The notes: a model not told the origin generated them from the sequence alone. Positions 34,505 through 44,066 are shown, counted from the first letter of the stretch. The stretch is DNA of 64,000 bases from Flavobacteriaceae bacterium (GCA_947453195.1 CANGFO010000004.1:1-64000); one strand, 5' to 3'. Numbers and translations are program-made.

Positions 34505-36504
34505 TGAAGAGATTACTTTTTTTGCTTTTAGCTATTTTAGCTTTTGTAAATGGGAATTCACAAATTAAAAAGCCCGTAAAATGGACTTCCAAAACCGAAA
34601 AAATATCGGATACCGAATTTAATTTGGTTATGAATGCTACGATTGAGCAAGGGTGGCACATGTATTCGCAATATACTCCAGAAGATGGGCCATTGCCTTT
34701 GGTTGTAACTGTTAAGGATCAAAAAGGGAATTTTGAATTAGTGGGTAAAACTAAAGAAAGTCCTTACAAAAAGGAATTCAATAAAGACTTTGGAGTTGAA
34801 GAATTTTACTTTGAAGGCAAAGCAACTTTAACGCAAAGAGTTAAAATTACTAATTCGAAAACCAGTAAAATTGTAATCAATTTAGATTTTCAAGCTTGTC
34901 AAAATCAATGTGTTAATGATAATGTTGATTTGACATTTGTTATTCCAGCTATAGCTGAAGCCGAAGTTCCTGTTGCAACTTTAGACACAATTAAAACAGA
35001 CACTGCAGCTGTTGTTCAGCCTGAAGTTAAACAAGCGGAAGTTTCTGCAACTAATGAACAACCAAAACAAGAAGAGAAAAAAGGACTTTGGTCTATTTTC
35101 TTTTTAGCATTTATTGGAGGTTTCGCCGCCTTGTTAACACCTTGCGTTTTCCCAATGATTCCTATGACGGTTAGTTTCTTTACAAAACAAAGTAAAACTC
35201 CGGCGCAAGGAAAACGAAATGCAATAATTTACGGTATAGCAATTATAGGAATTTATGTGGTTTTAGGACTAGCAGTCACCGCTATTTTTGGTGCTGATGC
35301 ATTAAATGCGTTGTCGACTAATGTTTGGTTTAATGTAATTTTCTTTGTGTTGTTGGTGTTTTTCGCCACTTCTTTCCTTGGAGCTTTTGAAATTATGTTA
35401 CCCAATTCATGGGCAAATAAAGTAGATAGACAAGCGGATAGAGGCGGAATTATTGGAATCTTATTTATGGCATTAGCCTTGGCTATTGTTTCGTTTTCTT
35501 GTACAGGACCTATTGTTGGAACACTTTTAGTTCAAGCAGCATCAAGTGGCGGAATCGCTCCAATAGTTGGAATGCTAGGTTTTTCATCTGCATTAGCTTT
35601 ACCATTTATGTTGTTTGCTATGTTCCCAGGTTGGATGAATACATTACCAAAATCAGGTGGATGGTTAAATACAGTTAAGGTATCTCTTGGGTTTTTAGAA
35701 TTGGCTTTAGCTTTTAAATTTTTATCAAATGCCGATTTAGTTTTACAATTGCATTGGTTTGAAAGAGAAACTTTCTTAGCTATTTGGATCGCTATTTTTG
35801 GTACATGGGGAATTTATTTATTAGGTAAAATAACGTTGCCCCACGATTCTCCGTTAACACATATCTCTGTAGGAAGATTAATGTTGGCCTTATTGGTATT
35901 ATCGTTTACTTTTTATATGATTCCGGGATTGTTTGGTGCGCCATTAAAATTAATTAGTGCTTTTCCACCTCCAGAAGAATATAGTGAAAGTCCGAATGGA
36001 GTAGGAGGTACTGCTGCAGTTTTAACATCCGAAAAATTACCGGATGGAGCTGAAATAAACAAACATGGTTTGATGCTTTTCACCGATTATAAAAAAGGGT
36101 TGGCGTATGCCAAAACTGTAAATAAGCCAGTGCTTCTTGATTTTACGGGACATGCTTGTGTGAATTGTAGAAAAATGGAAAACAATGTTTGGACGGACGA
36201 ACAGGTTTCTCAAATTTTGAAAAATGAAGTGGTGTTAATTTCGTTGTTTGCCGATGATAAACGCGAATTGCCAAAAAGTGAACAGCATATTTCGCCTTCT
36301 ACAGCTGCAGAAATTGTAACTATTGGAGACAAATGGACCGACTTCATGATAACAAAATACAAAACCAATACGCAACCTTTGTATGTATTGGTGGATGTTG
36401 AGGGAAATAATTTAAATTCGATTACACCAACAACCAGTTACGATCCGGATGCCAAATTATATGAAAATTGGTTGAAACAAGGAATTGCTAATTTTAAGAA
36501 ATAA
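34504..36504 (+). CDS. dsbD: Thiol:disulfide interchange protein DsbD
   Basis: This 666-residue inner-membrane protein moves reducing equivalents from cytosolic thioredoxin to the periplasm. It has a signal peptide, an N-terminal immunoglobulin-like DsbD domain (to about residue 155) with the Cys pair CQNQC, a central eight-helix part with TPCVFPMIPMTVSFF and FSCTGPIVG cysteines, and a C-terminal thioredoxin-like domain with C552-V-N-C555. All three redox pairs are present. It fits with CcsBA and the thioredoxin-family protein elsewhere in the window. Confidence 0.95.
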   Translation: MKRLLFLLLAILAFVNGNSQIKKPVKWTSKTEKISDTEFNLVMNATIEQGWHMYSQYTPEDGPLPLVVTVKDQKGNFELVGKTKESPYKKEFNKDFGVEEFYFEGKATLTQRVKITNSKTSKIVINLDFQACQNQCVNDNVDLTFVIPAIAEAEVPVATLDTIKTDTAAVVQPEVKQAEVSATNEQPKQEEKKGLWSIFFLAFIGGFAALLTPCVFPMIPMTVSFFTKQSKTPAQGKRNAIIYGIAIIGIYVVLGLAVTAIFGADALNALSTNVWFNVIFFVLLVFFATSFLGAFEIMLPNSWANKVDRQADRGGIIGILFMALALAIVSFSCTGPIVGTLLVQAASSGGIAPIVGMLGFSSALALPFMLFAMFPGWMNTLPKSGGWLNTVKVSLGFLELALAFKFLSNADLVLQLHWFERETFLAIWIAIFGTWGIYLLGKITLPHDSPLTHISVGRLMLALLVLSFTFYMIPGLFGAPLKLISAFPPPEEYSESPNGVGGTAAVLTSEKLPDGAEINKHGLMLFTDYKKGLAYAKTVNKPVLLDFTGHACVNCRKMENNVWTDEQVSQILKNEVVLISLFADDKRELPKSEQHISPSTAAEIVTIGDKWTDFMITKYKTNTQPLYVLVDVEGNNLNSITPTTSYDPDAKLYENWLKQGIANFKK

Positions 36505-36506
36505 AT

Positions 36507-36540
36507 AAAAAAATCCCATTAATTATAATGGGATTTTTTT
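36507..36540. terminator. Bidirectional terminator between dsbD and the HTH gene
   Basis: A 14-base stem (36507-36520 with 36527-36540) around AATTAT has A's on the left and T's on the right. It can serve both dsbD (+) and the regulator gene (-), whose stop codon shares its last base. Confidence 0.85.
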
Positions 36541-36740
36541 TAGTCTTCATTTTCTAATTTAAAAATTTCTTCAACCGGAACTTTAAAATAACTAGCCAAT
36601 TTTAATGCTAATACAGTTGATGGAACGTATTTTCCTTTTTCCATAGCATTTATAGTTTGGCGACTGACTTGAATTTGTTTAGCCAATTCTTCTTGCGAAA
36701 TATTTTTTATGGCTCGAAGTACTTTTAAATTATTCGTCAT
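36540..36740 (-). CDS. Small Xre-family HTH regulator
   Basis: This 66-residue DNA-binding protein is essentially a single Cro/CI helix-turn-helix (ISQEELAKQIQVSRQTINAMEKGKYVPS, residues 14-41), followed by LASYFKVPVEEIF. It resembles the YgzD/YozG-type mini-regulators that pair with membrane proteins. It overlaps the upstream membrane-protein gene by 11 bases. It probably represses its own operon through the repeats at 37234-37295. Confidence 0.92.
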   Translation of the reverse strand: MTNNLKVLRAIKNISQEELAKQIQVSRQTINAMEKGKYVPSTVLALKLASYFKVPVEEIFKLENED

Positions 36741-37209
36741 CGTTTATGGATTTATTAAGTTTGTAAATCATATAATGAAATCGTATAATAAAAAATAAAA
36801 GTAAAGTAAACATATTATAAAATAACACATTCAAATAGGTTAAGCCATATATAAATAATGTAAAGAAAATTACGATTCCATAATTTAAATATGTCGCCCA
36901 TACTAAACTTTCATATCTAATTTTTGAAATATATTCATCTTCGTTTTTTGTTTTTGAAAAGCCAACTAAAATACCGCCAACAATTATTCCAACTGTAAGA
37001 ATTTCATCAACGATACTGTTTTTTATAAATTTAAAAAAACCAGGTATTTCCCCTATACTATCTTGGTATATTGAAAATACAGTAATGTTTAAATAATCAT
37101 CTGTAGATTTATTAAAAACAGAGATAAAAAGTGTTCCTAAAACACTGAGAACAAATAATAACCAACCTATATTTTTAAATTGATTAGGAAATAAAAAATG
37201 TGTTTTCAT
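36730..37209 (-). CDS. Four-helix membrane protein paired with HTH regulator
   Basis: This 159-residue integral membrane protein has about four hydrophobic helices (WLLFVLSVLGTLFISVF, ILTVGIIVGGILVGF, YGIVIFFTLFIYGLTY, MFTLLLFFIIRFHYMIY) and a charged loop KTKNEDEYISKIRYES. I recognise no named family, but membrane protein plus small Xre regulator gene pairs are common in Bacteroidota and Firmicutes. The ATG at 37209 follows the promoter and starts a good N-terminus; the frame extends upstream to 37263 through the promoter and is not used. Confidence 0.75.
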   Translation of the reverse strand: MKTHFLFPNQFKNIGWLLFVLSVLGTLFISVFNKSTDDYLNITVFSIYQDSIGEIPGFFKFIKNSIVDEILTVGIIVGGILVGFSKTKNEDEYISKIRYESLVWATYLNYGIVIFFTLFIYGLTYLNVLFYNMFTLLLFFIIRFHYMIYKLNKSINDDE

Positions 37210-37232
37210 ATTTAAATATTTAAAATTCGATT

Positions 37233-37264
37233 CAAAAGTAAAGTTTATTTTACATATAGACAAA
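37233..37264 (-). promoter_or_regulatory. Promoter of the membrane protein-HTH operon
   Basis: On the minus strand TTTG (37264-37261), a 20-base spacer and TACTTTTG (37240-37233) match the Bacteroidota consensus exactly. The ATG at 37209 is 23 bases downstream of the box. Confidence 0.7.
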
Positions 37265-37295
37265 TAAAATTTACTAAAAGTATGATTTATTTTAC
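37234..37295. repeat. Two 20-bp operator-like direct repeats
   Basis: AAAAGTAAAGTTTATTTTAC (37234-37253) and AAAAGTATGATTTATTTTAC (37276-37295) agree at 17 of 20 positions and are exactly 42 bases apart, about four helical turns. Each has GTA and TAC ends in inverted orientation. The first covers the -7 box, so it is a likely binding site of the Xre regulator. Confidence 0.6.
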
Positions 37296-37356
37296 TTTTT
37301 TATATTTCATAAATTTTCGTATATTTAATAGAGTTGTCTAATTTAATGCGAAAGTT

Positions 37357-38892
37357 ATGTTGGTAAAAGTCTATGGAAGTGCGGTGTTTGGAGTCGAAGC
37401 GTCAAAGATTACTGTTGAAGTAAATATTGATAAAGGAGTTGGGTACCACTTAGTAGGACTTCCAGATAACGCTATTAAAGAAAGTAGTTACCGTATAGCA
37501 GCAGCGTTGAAAAATAATGGCTACCAACTTCCAGGTAAGAAAATTACTATCAATCTCGCACCAGCTGATTTGCGTAAAGAAGGTTCTGCTTATGATTTGA
37601 CTTTGGCAATTGGAATATTAGTAGCGTCAGGGCAAATAAAAGCAGACGAAATTGATAAGTACATCATAATGGGTGAATTGTCTTTAGATGGAGGATTACA
37701 ACCTATAAAAGGAGCCTTATCAATAGCTATTAAAGCTAGAGAAGAAGGATTTAAAGGATTTTTTCTACCCATTCAGAACGTAAAAGAGGCTGCAATTGTT
37801 GATGGCTTGGATGTTTATGGGATTGAAAATGTCACTCAGGTAATTGATTTTTTTGAAGGAAATGCAACTATTGAGCCAACGGTAATTAATACCCGTGAAG
37901 AGTTTTATAAAACATTAGATTTTCCAGAATTCGATTTTTCGGATGTCAAAGGACAGGAATCCATAAAACGATGCATGGAAATTGCTGCTGCCGGTGGTCA
38001 TAATATCATATTAATCGGTCCGCCAGGATCAGGTAAAACGATGTTAGCAAAAAGATTACCAAGTATTTTGCCACCAATGACTTTGAAAGAAGCACTTGAA
38101 ACAACCAAAATACATTCGGTTGCGGGTAAAATAAAAGATGCGGGATTAATGAGTCAAAGGCCCTTTCGAAGTCCTCACCATACAGCTAGCAGCGTTTCAT
38201 TAGTTGGTGGTGGAAGTTATCCGCAGCCTGGTGAAATATCGTTATCCCATAATGGTGTACTTTTTTTAGATGAGTTACCCGAATTTAAACGGGAAGTTCT
38301 GGAAGTAATGCGCCAACCACTGGAAGACAGAGAAGTAACTATTTCTAGAGCAAAATTTACAATTACTTATCCTTCGTCTTTTATGTTGGTGGCCAGTATG
38401 AATCCAAGTCCGAGTGGCTTTTTTAATGATCCAGGAGCACCTGTGAGTTCTTCTCCAATGGAGATGCAACGTTATTTGAGTAAAATATCCGGACCTTTAT
38501 TAGATCGTATTGATATTCATGTTGAAGTAACTCCGGTGCCATTTGAAAAACTAACAGAAACGCGCAAAGCTGAAAGCAGTTTTGAAATTAGAAAGCGAGT
38601 TACAAGGGCTAGAGAAATTCAGACCAAACGATTTGAATCGCTTGAAAATGTTCATTACAATGCCCAAATGGGGACTAAATTAGTCCGGGAATATTGTGAA
38701 TTGGAACCGGTTTCTTTAGAATTATTAAAAAATGCCATGGAAAAACTAAATCTTTCCGCTAGAGCTTATGATCGAATTTTAAAAGTATCACGAACCATAG
38801 CTGATCTAGAAGCTTCTGATAAAGTCGAATCGATGCATATTGCCGAAGCGATTCAGTATCGAAGTTTGGACAGAGAAGGGTGGTTGGGATAG
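37357..38892 (+). CDS. comM: YifB/ComM family AAA ATPase
   Basis: This 511-residue Mg-chelatase-like AAA+ protein has an N-terminal Lon-protease-like fold (VDIKGVGYHLVGLPD-type segment near residues 20-40), Walker A IGPPGSGKTM around residue 222, Walker B VLFLDELPEF, and a C-terminal helical Mg-chelatase domain (LSARAYDRILKVSRTIADL). ComM in other bacteria is a branch-migration helicase used in natural transformation. The family is widespread and its role in Flavobacteria is untested. Confidence 0.93.
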   Translation: MLVKVYGSAVFGVEASKITVEVNIDKGVGYHLVGLPDNAIKESSYRIAAALKNNGYQLPGKKITINLAPADLRKEGSAYDLTLAIGILVASGQIKADEIDKYIIMGELSLDGGLQPIKGALSIAIKAREEGFKGFFLPIQNVKEAAIVDGLDVYGIENVTQVIDFFEGNATIEPTVINTREEFYKTLDFPEFDFSDVKGQESIKRCMEIAAAGGHNIILIGPPGSGKTMLAKRLPSILPPMTLKEALETTKIHSVAGKIKDAGLMSQRPFRSPHHTASSVSLVGGGSYPQPGEISLSHNGVLFLDELPEFKREVLEVMRQPLEDREVTISRAKFTITYPSSFMLVASMNPSPSGFFNDPGAPVSSSPMEMQRYLSKISGPLLDRIDIHVEVTPVPFEKLTETRKAESSFEIRKRVTRAREIQTKRFESLENVHYNAQMGTKLVREYCELEPVSLELLKNAMEKLNLSARAYDRILKVSRTIADLEASDKVESMHIAEAIQYRSLDREGWLG

Positions 38893-38893
38893 G

Positions 38894-39460
38894 TTATTTA
38901 AAGATTCTTTCAATGGTCCAATACAAAGCAATACAACCAATTAAACTTGAAATTGGGTATACTAGTCGATCTTTATACCATGGTTTATTAAAATACCTTT
39001 TACTTATTAAAAAATAAGCTAGTAAAATAACTACAATTTGTCCAATTTCAACACCAATATTGAAAGATAATAGGGAGGTAATAAACTGCTTTTTTGGAAT
39101 ACCAATTTCCTTTAATGCTGTTGCAAATCCTAAACCATGAATTAAACCAAAAACGAATAATATCAATAATCGATAAGGATTTACTTTGCTATGAATTATA
39201 TTTTCTAATGAAGTGAAAAGTATAGAAACAGCTATTAAAGGTTCTATAAAATTGGAGTTAGGAATAACAACTCCGTATGCTGCAATTCCTAAAGAAATAC
39301 TATGTGCTAATGTAAAAATCGAACATTGTATTACTACCGATTTTAATTTTGAATTCAAAAAAAAGATACTTAATATAAACAGAATGTGATCAAAACCATA
39401 AGGAATAACGTGAGTAAATCCTAATTGAAGATACTGAAGAACAGTATTTAGAGAATTCAT
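38894..39460 (-). CDS. HupE/UreJ family membrane protein
   Basis: This 188-residue membrane protein has about six helices. Histidines at helix starts (LGFTHVIPYGFDHILFIL, TLAHSISLG, GLIHGLGFA) are typical of the HupE/UreJ family of nickel or cobalt permeases. No hydrogenase or urease gene is near, so the cargo metal is open. It is the last gene of a minus-strand run with T9SS-exported proteins, 3 bases after a DUF1566 gene, so the two are co-expressed. Confidence 0.88.
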   Translation of the reverse strand: MNSLNTVLQYLQLGFTHVIPYGFDHILFILSIFFLNSKLKSVVIQCSIFTLAHSISLGIAAYGVVIPNSNFIEPLIAVSILFTSLENIIHSKVNPYRLLILFVFGLIHGLGFATALKEIGIPKKQFITSLLSFNIGVEIGQIVVILLAYFLISKRYFNKPWYKDRLVYPISSLIGCIALYWTIERIFK

Positions 39461-39463
39461 AAT

Positions 39464-40642
39464 TTATTCTTTAACCAACTTAAAAGTTGTATTAGTTTTA
39501 TCAATAACTTTTAAGAAATATATTCCATTTTCTAAAGCTGAAAAATCTTCATTTTCAATGGTTTTTCCTTTAAAAACTAACTTTCCTGCAGAATCATATA
39601 TTTCATAAAATTCATTTCCATTAGAATTAATATTCTGAATTTTAGAATTGAAAGGATTCGGATATATTTTAATGTTATTTTCAACTAAAAATTCATCAGC
39701 ATTTAAAGTTGGAATTCCTCTCACACAAACCACATAGTTGGAATTAGTTTTCAAATCATAAGTGGTTATTCCTAATTGTGTACTCCAATACCAAGCACTT
39801 GCAGGATTAGCAGTATTAGGTTTTAAGGTAGTAGAAGACCAATAATTGTGAACTCCTAAAGAACCAAAAAATGCGCTATTTACAGATGGATTGGAAACAC
39901 TTTCGTCATTTAATGATTGCAATTCTTTTATATTTGGCAAACGCCAATCAGTAAAATTAGCAAAACTTAATCCTTCGGCATAGGCAATAGCTTGTTCCCA
40001 TGAGAAAATATTAGGGTTAGGCACTTTTTGCCATACCAGTTGCGTTAAATTATCGGTTATGGTTCCGTTTCCATTATCGGTAAAATGATTCGGAATTATC
40101 ATTGGAGTAGCTAAATCTCTAACACATCGTGTATGGTATTTAAATGCTCCGCCTGCACTTATGGTTTCAGCTTTTGGTTTATTACCAATTCCTCCGCCTG
40201 CATTGGTGCACCATACTTTAGTGTTATCTCCAACTTGAGCCTTATTGGTCCACCAATATTCAGCTGTACTAGAAGTAAAATAAGTAGTGTTTAGTGAAGG
40301 ATTATTATTTTGCAAATTTAGAATACTAAAACTTTCCATAGGTGAAGGTAATCTCCAATCGGTATTGCCGGCATAACTTAATGCCTCACAAAAAGGAGCC
40401 GCATTTTCATAAATCATTTCTCCATCATCTGCTTGTTGCCACATCAATCCAGTTACATTATCGGTAATAGTTCCATTTCCATTATTTGTAAAAGAAGGAG
40501 GGTTTATGCTATAATCATGATCTTCGCCAAAAGTTGTAGTGTAGCTATTAGTTTGCCCTGTATCGGGTAACAAAGCTATTGATTTGGTAACACTTTGGGC
40601 AACAGATAGGGTTGATAGAAATAGAAATGCAAGTTTTTTCAT
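39464..40642 (-). CDS. DUF1566 repeat protein with T9SS sorting tail
   Basis: This 392-residue secreted protein has a signal peptide (LAFLFLSTLSVAQS) and two DUF1566/Lcl-type domains. Each has a GTITDN start, a WQ motif and a TDWRLP motif (about residues 55-175 and 190-315). The C-terminal T9SS type A tail has IYPNPFNSKI, LENGIYFLKV and the end LVKE. DUF1566 domains are found in surface and adhesin-like proteins but have no firm activity. It is co-transcribed with the HupE gene and 3 bases from the YHYH gene. Confidence 0.87.
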   Translation of the reverse strand: MKKLAFLFLSTLSVAQSVTKSIALLPDTGQTNSYTTTFGEDHDYSINPPSFTNNGNGTITDNVTGLMWQQADDGEMIYENAAPFCEALSYAGNTDWRLPSPMESFSILNLQNNNPSLNTTYFTSSTAEYWWTNKAQVGDNTKVWCTNAGGGIGNKPKAETISAGGAFKYHTRCVRDLATPMIIPNHFTDNGNGTITDNLTQLVWQKVPNPNIFSWEQAIAYAEGLSFANFTDWRLPNIKELQSLNDESVSNPSVNSAFFGSLGVHNYWSSTTLKPNTANPASAWYWSTQLGITTYDLKTNSNYVVCVRGIPTLNADEFLVENNIKIYPNPFNSKIQNINSNGNEFYEIYDSAGKLVFKGKTIENEDFSALENGIYFLKVIDKTNTTFKLVKE

Positions 40643-40645
40643 TGA

Positions 40646-42247
40646 TTACTGTACTAATAGTTTTTTAGTTATTTGTGCATTTGGAAATTGAATTTTAACA
40701 AAATAAGTTCCAGAAGTCAAACTTTTAATATCAATACTCGATTTATATCGATCTGTTTTTAAAACTAAATCACCTTTAATTCCATATATAGTAATGTTTT
40801 GAATTTCGCTTTCTATAATATTATTTCCAAGATTTATTTGAAGAATATCTTTAACTGGATTTGGATAAAGAGTAATAGCATTATCTAAAGCAAAAGCATT
40901 GTTAGCCAAAGGGACGGTGCATTGTGTAAAACCATTATAATTAGTGTTAGTGGTTCCAGTAGGAGTAACATAATTAAAAGTGTAGGTAGTACCACTCCAA
41001 CTAAAATTGGTAGCATAACCTGGAGTTCCATTTAACGTATAAGAAAGATTGTACCCGTTGTTATTTGCATTGGCAACGCAAGACGTAATTACTGCTCCAA
41101 CAAGTGGCGTCCAATTTTCATTTCTAACCGGATGAGCTGCAGCCTGTGGAATTAATTGATTCGTATTGTCCTCAGTTACTTGACCAACAAAACTTCCAAT
41201 CATATAAGGTGCTGTTGAAGTTCCGTGATAATGATAAACACCATCTGTTCCATAATGTCCGTGATTAGTATCCAAAGCAGTCATAGGTGTTCCATCTGGC
41301 TCCATACTACCATAAACTGCAAATCCATCAAGAGCAAAAGCACAAGGAAGATTTGTTGTAGTTTGTCCTAATGTATATAAATGAGTTGGGGCAATATGAT
41401 AATGGTAATCGTCTCCACGACCACAATGTCCGCCATAATTATCTAGTTGCCCATCGGTATATGAATCTACGCCGGTATTGGTATGGTAATTAAAAATAGG
41501 TACTCCATTAGCAGCAATTGCAATTGCTCCTCTTGTAAAATGAACATTATCAATTAGGGTAGGAGCAGCTGCAATAACTGGATTAAGTGGAATGCTCCAA
41601 TGATTAGTTCCAATGTAACATTGCGGATTTGGGACTTGTTGTTGCCAGCCGTGATTAGATATTCCAACCATCATCGTGTGATTAGGAATTCCTTTACTTT
41701 CCACATAAAAATAAGTATTATCCCATGAGGTATGAACGTTTGGGATAAATGGAATAAATGCCGAATTTACAAAGTTTGGATCTGTTGTGGTGAGTATTTT
41801 TTTTCCAAAACTAAATAAGGTCATAATGATACCTGCAGAAACGATAGGTATTAAATATTTCCTTTTTTGTTTTTCAGTTTTCCTAAAGATAAAGAAGCTA
41901 AATAAAGATAATAACAATATTACTAAAAATGATTGTATTAAGAGTTTAGAAGTTATTTCATTTTTAATTGAAGGGGCTGAACTGTTTAAGGCAATAATAG
42001 CTTCTTCTTTTTTGCTAACAAAAATCTGATCGGAAGCAGAAAGAGATTCAAAGGAAACATCAACAATATTATTTTGTGCGTCTTCAATAGATACTATCCC
42101 ATTTTTAAATTTACTAAAAGATCCGTCTAAGCATTTGTGATCTTTTTCAATAGACCAATGTCTTAATATAATCTTGTTGTAATTTAAAGTATGCGAAAAC
42201 ATAAAACCGTTTAACATACAGATTAGAATTAGGATGATTTTTTTCAT
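40646..42247 (-). CDS. SHD1-like/YHYH protein with T9SS sorting tail
   Basis: This 533-residue protein has an odd domain order. After a signal peptide (1-18), residues 27-80 resemble an SLA1-homology (SHD1) domain (HWSIEKDHKCLDGSF, then LSASDQIFVSKKEE). Two strong membrane helices follow at about 102-121 and 130-148. Then comes a YHYH domain with GHCGRGDDYHYH (YHYH at 281-284) and a second VYHYHGT (338-343). The end is a T9SS tail (YPNPVKDILQI, SGTYFVKI). Internal helices are unexpected in T9SS cargo. The YHYH domain may bind metal; function unknown. Confidence 0.82.
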   Translation of the reverse strand: MKKIILILICMLNGFMFSHTLNYNKIILRHWSIEKDHKCLDGSFSKFKNGIVSIEDAQNNIVDVSFESLSASDQIFVSKKEEAIIALNSSAPSIKNEITSKLLIQSFLVILLLSLFSFFIFRKTEKQKRKYLIPIVSAGIIMTLFSFGKKILTTTDPNFVNSAFIPFIPNVHTSWDNTYFYVESKGIPNHTMMVGISNHGWQQQVPNPQCYIGTNHWSIPLNPVIAAAPTLIDNVHFTRGAIAIAANGVPIFNYHTNTGVDSYTDGQLDNYGGHCGRGDDYHYHIAPTHLYTLGQTTTNLPCAFALDGFAVYGSMEPDGTPMTALDTNHGHYGTDGVYHYHGTSTAPYMIGSFVGQVTEDNTNQLIPQAAAHPVRNENWTPLVGAVITSCVANANNNGYNLSYTLNGTPGYATNFSWSGTTYTFNYVTPTGTTNTNYNGFTQCTVPLANNAFALDNAITLYPNPVKDILQINLGNNIIESEIQNITIYGIKGDLVLKTDRYKSSIDIKSLTSGTYFVKIQFPNAQITKKLLVQ

Positions 42248-42318
42248 GATTTATGATTTAATTTTTTAGATGTCATTCTTTTAAAATTCTTGCTCTAATA
42301 CTTTTATATTTTTGGAAA

Positions 42319-44055
42319 TTACCTTTTTAATAGTATTTTACCAGTTTTTATTTCTCCATTTTCTCCTTCAATTTTGAAAATATAGGTTCCATTACTCGCT
42401 TCACCACCAGAATTAGAAGTTCCATCCCACACTACTTGAAATTTTCCCTCATTTATAAAGTTGTTAGGGATTAAATTTTTCACTTCTTGGCCAAGTTCAT
42501 TATAAATTATAATAGTAATATTTTGCGCTTTATTTAAATTGAAAGCAATCGTAGTTTCTTTTGAAAATGGATTTGGATAAGTGATTTCATCCGCATAATT
42601 ACTATTCCAAATCACAGCAGAATTAGAGCTTAGATTATAGCAATTACTTAAGCCAATGGTGTAAGTAGCCGAAATATCTTTGTTATGACGTGTTGCGCTT
42701 TCTTGTGAAGGCAAATAGGCGCGAACATAGTCTACTTGTAGTCCTGTCCCGGTAACCGTCACTTTTAAATGTCCAGAATTTCCAACTATTTGCCCTGCAA
42801 GGTAACCATAAGCTGCTGCTTGTGATGGGTAATTAAAATTAGGTAAACTTGGTTGAGGCGTTTCTTGATATACTAAACAGTCTTTATCTTGTTTTACAAA
42901 TAAATGGTCGTGCCCATGAAAAAATATATTTACATGATTTTCGGTTAATAAATCCTTAATAGGTTTGTACCAACCTGGTCTGTAAGTTGCAAAACCTGGA
43001 GTAACACCATCATAGTTCATACCTCCCCATTCGTATTTATCTGCATATTCGGTTCCACCTCTCCCTTCCGGATCTCCACCTACAATTTGATGAGCAAAAA
43101 TAAATTTAAATTTAGCGTTGCTGCTTTCTAATGTAGTTCTAAGCCAATTGTATTGTGTTGCTCCTAAAGACCAATTCCAGCCTGTATTAGCAGTTGTATT
43201 TGGTTTTGGATTGGTATTCCAATACGGGTCAATTACTACAAATAACGCATCTCCCCAAGTCCATGAATAATAGGCATTTCTTTGTCCAGGAGTATTGTTA
43301 GGACCTATGAAATTTTGCATGGTTGTATCTCCAGAATAAAACCCATCAGGACCCGGATTTGAAAAATATTTTAATCGCTCTTGAGTATTCCAAATAGCAA
43401 TATTATCTGCAGTCCCTGTTAAATTCCAGCCTGCTTCACCTTCATGGTTTCCTAATGCAATAAATAATGGAACCGAGTGACAAATGGTTTCATAATTGGA
43501 ACGAAGTAAATTACATCTGTATGGAATTGTATCGTGTGGAATTGTATTTGTAGTCAGATTTTTTAATTTATCAGTCATTAAAAAATCTCCCAGATCAATC
43601 ATAAAATCTGGATTATCTTCCAATTGGTTTTGCAAACACCTTTGATATAAGTCAACATTTGTTGAAGCATCCATGTGAGGGTCTGCTTGAACCACAAAAG
43701 TAAATGGACTTCCAAGTTGACGTTGTGTGTGAAAATAGTGTTCTCCACGACTAGTAAAATTAGTGTCTCCGGGGTTTTTATGAATTACTTTATAAAAGTA
43801 TTTAGTATCTGGTTGTAAACCATTAATAGTTATTTCTGCAGGTTCATTAGCTGCAAAAGATAGCCACGGAGTTTGTGAGGTTAAATTGCCACTAACCGTT
43901 CCAAACTGAACTGCCATTTCAGCAGGGGTAGAGAAAAACATTTTTAATGCAATACCAGTATCTCTTGGTTTACCTAAAACTTCTTGCCTAGAAACAGTTT
44001 GTGCATTACTATTCAATATAAATAATATCGTTAATAAAAAATAGTACTTTTTCAT
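42319..44055 (-). CDS. T9SS metallophosphoesterase (purple acid phosphatase type)
   Basis: This 578-residue secreted enzyme has a signal peptide (LLTILFILNSNAQ), a fibronectin-like N-terminal domain (about 22-110) and a calcineurin-type metallophosphoesterase domain. Metal-site motifs are D125-P-H127, DLGD (154-157), GNHE (202-205), FAHQ and HGHDH. The C-terminal tail has TYPNPFSKET and a FlgD-like VVWDGTSNSGGEASNGTY segment ending in KR, a T9SS sorting signal. It should cleave extracellular phosphoesters. It is a diverged paralogue of the next gene. Confidence 0.9.
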   Translation of the reverse strand: MKKYYFLLTILFILNSNAQTVSRQEVLGKPRDTGIALKMFFSTPAEMAVQFGTVSGNLTSQTPWLSFAANEPAEITINGLQPDTKYFYKVIHKNPGDTNFTSRGEHYFHTQRQLGSPFTFVVQADPHMDASTNVDLYQRCLQNQLEDNPDFMIDLGDFLMTDKLKNLTTNTIPHDTIPYRCNLLRSNYETICHSVPLFIALGNHEGEAGWNLTGTADNIAIWNTQERLKYFSNPGPDGFYSGDTTMQNFIGPNNTPGQRNAYYSWTWGDALFVVIDPYWNTNPKPNTTANTGWNWSLGATQYNWLRTTLESSNAKFKFIFAHQIVGGDPEGRGGTEYADKYEWGGMNYDGVTPGFATYRPGWYKPIKDLLTENHVNIFFHGHDHLFVKQDKDCLVYQETPQPSLPNFNYPSQAAAYGYLAGQIVGNSGHLKVTVTGTGLQVDYVRAYLPSQESATRHNKDISATYTIGLSNCYNLSSNSAVIWNSNYADEITYPNPFSKETTIAFNLNKAQNITIIIYNELGQEVKNLIPNNFINEGKFQVVWDGTSNSGGEASNGTYIFKIEGENGEIKTGKILLKR

Positions 44056-44066
44056 TCTTAATTTAT

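Noticed and set aside
36540..37209. Possible toxin-antitoxin system
   Set aside because: The HTH protein resembles autoregulators paired with ordinary membrane proteins, the partner is a four-helix protein with no toxin features, and no second small gene is present.
37209..37263. Longer start for the membrane-protein gene
   Set aside because: The extra 18 residues would be translated from the promoter and operator repeats.
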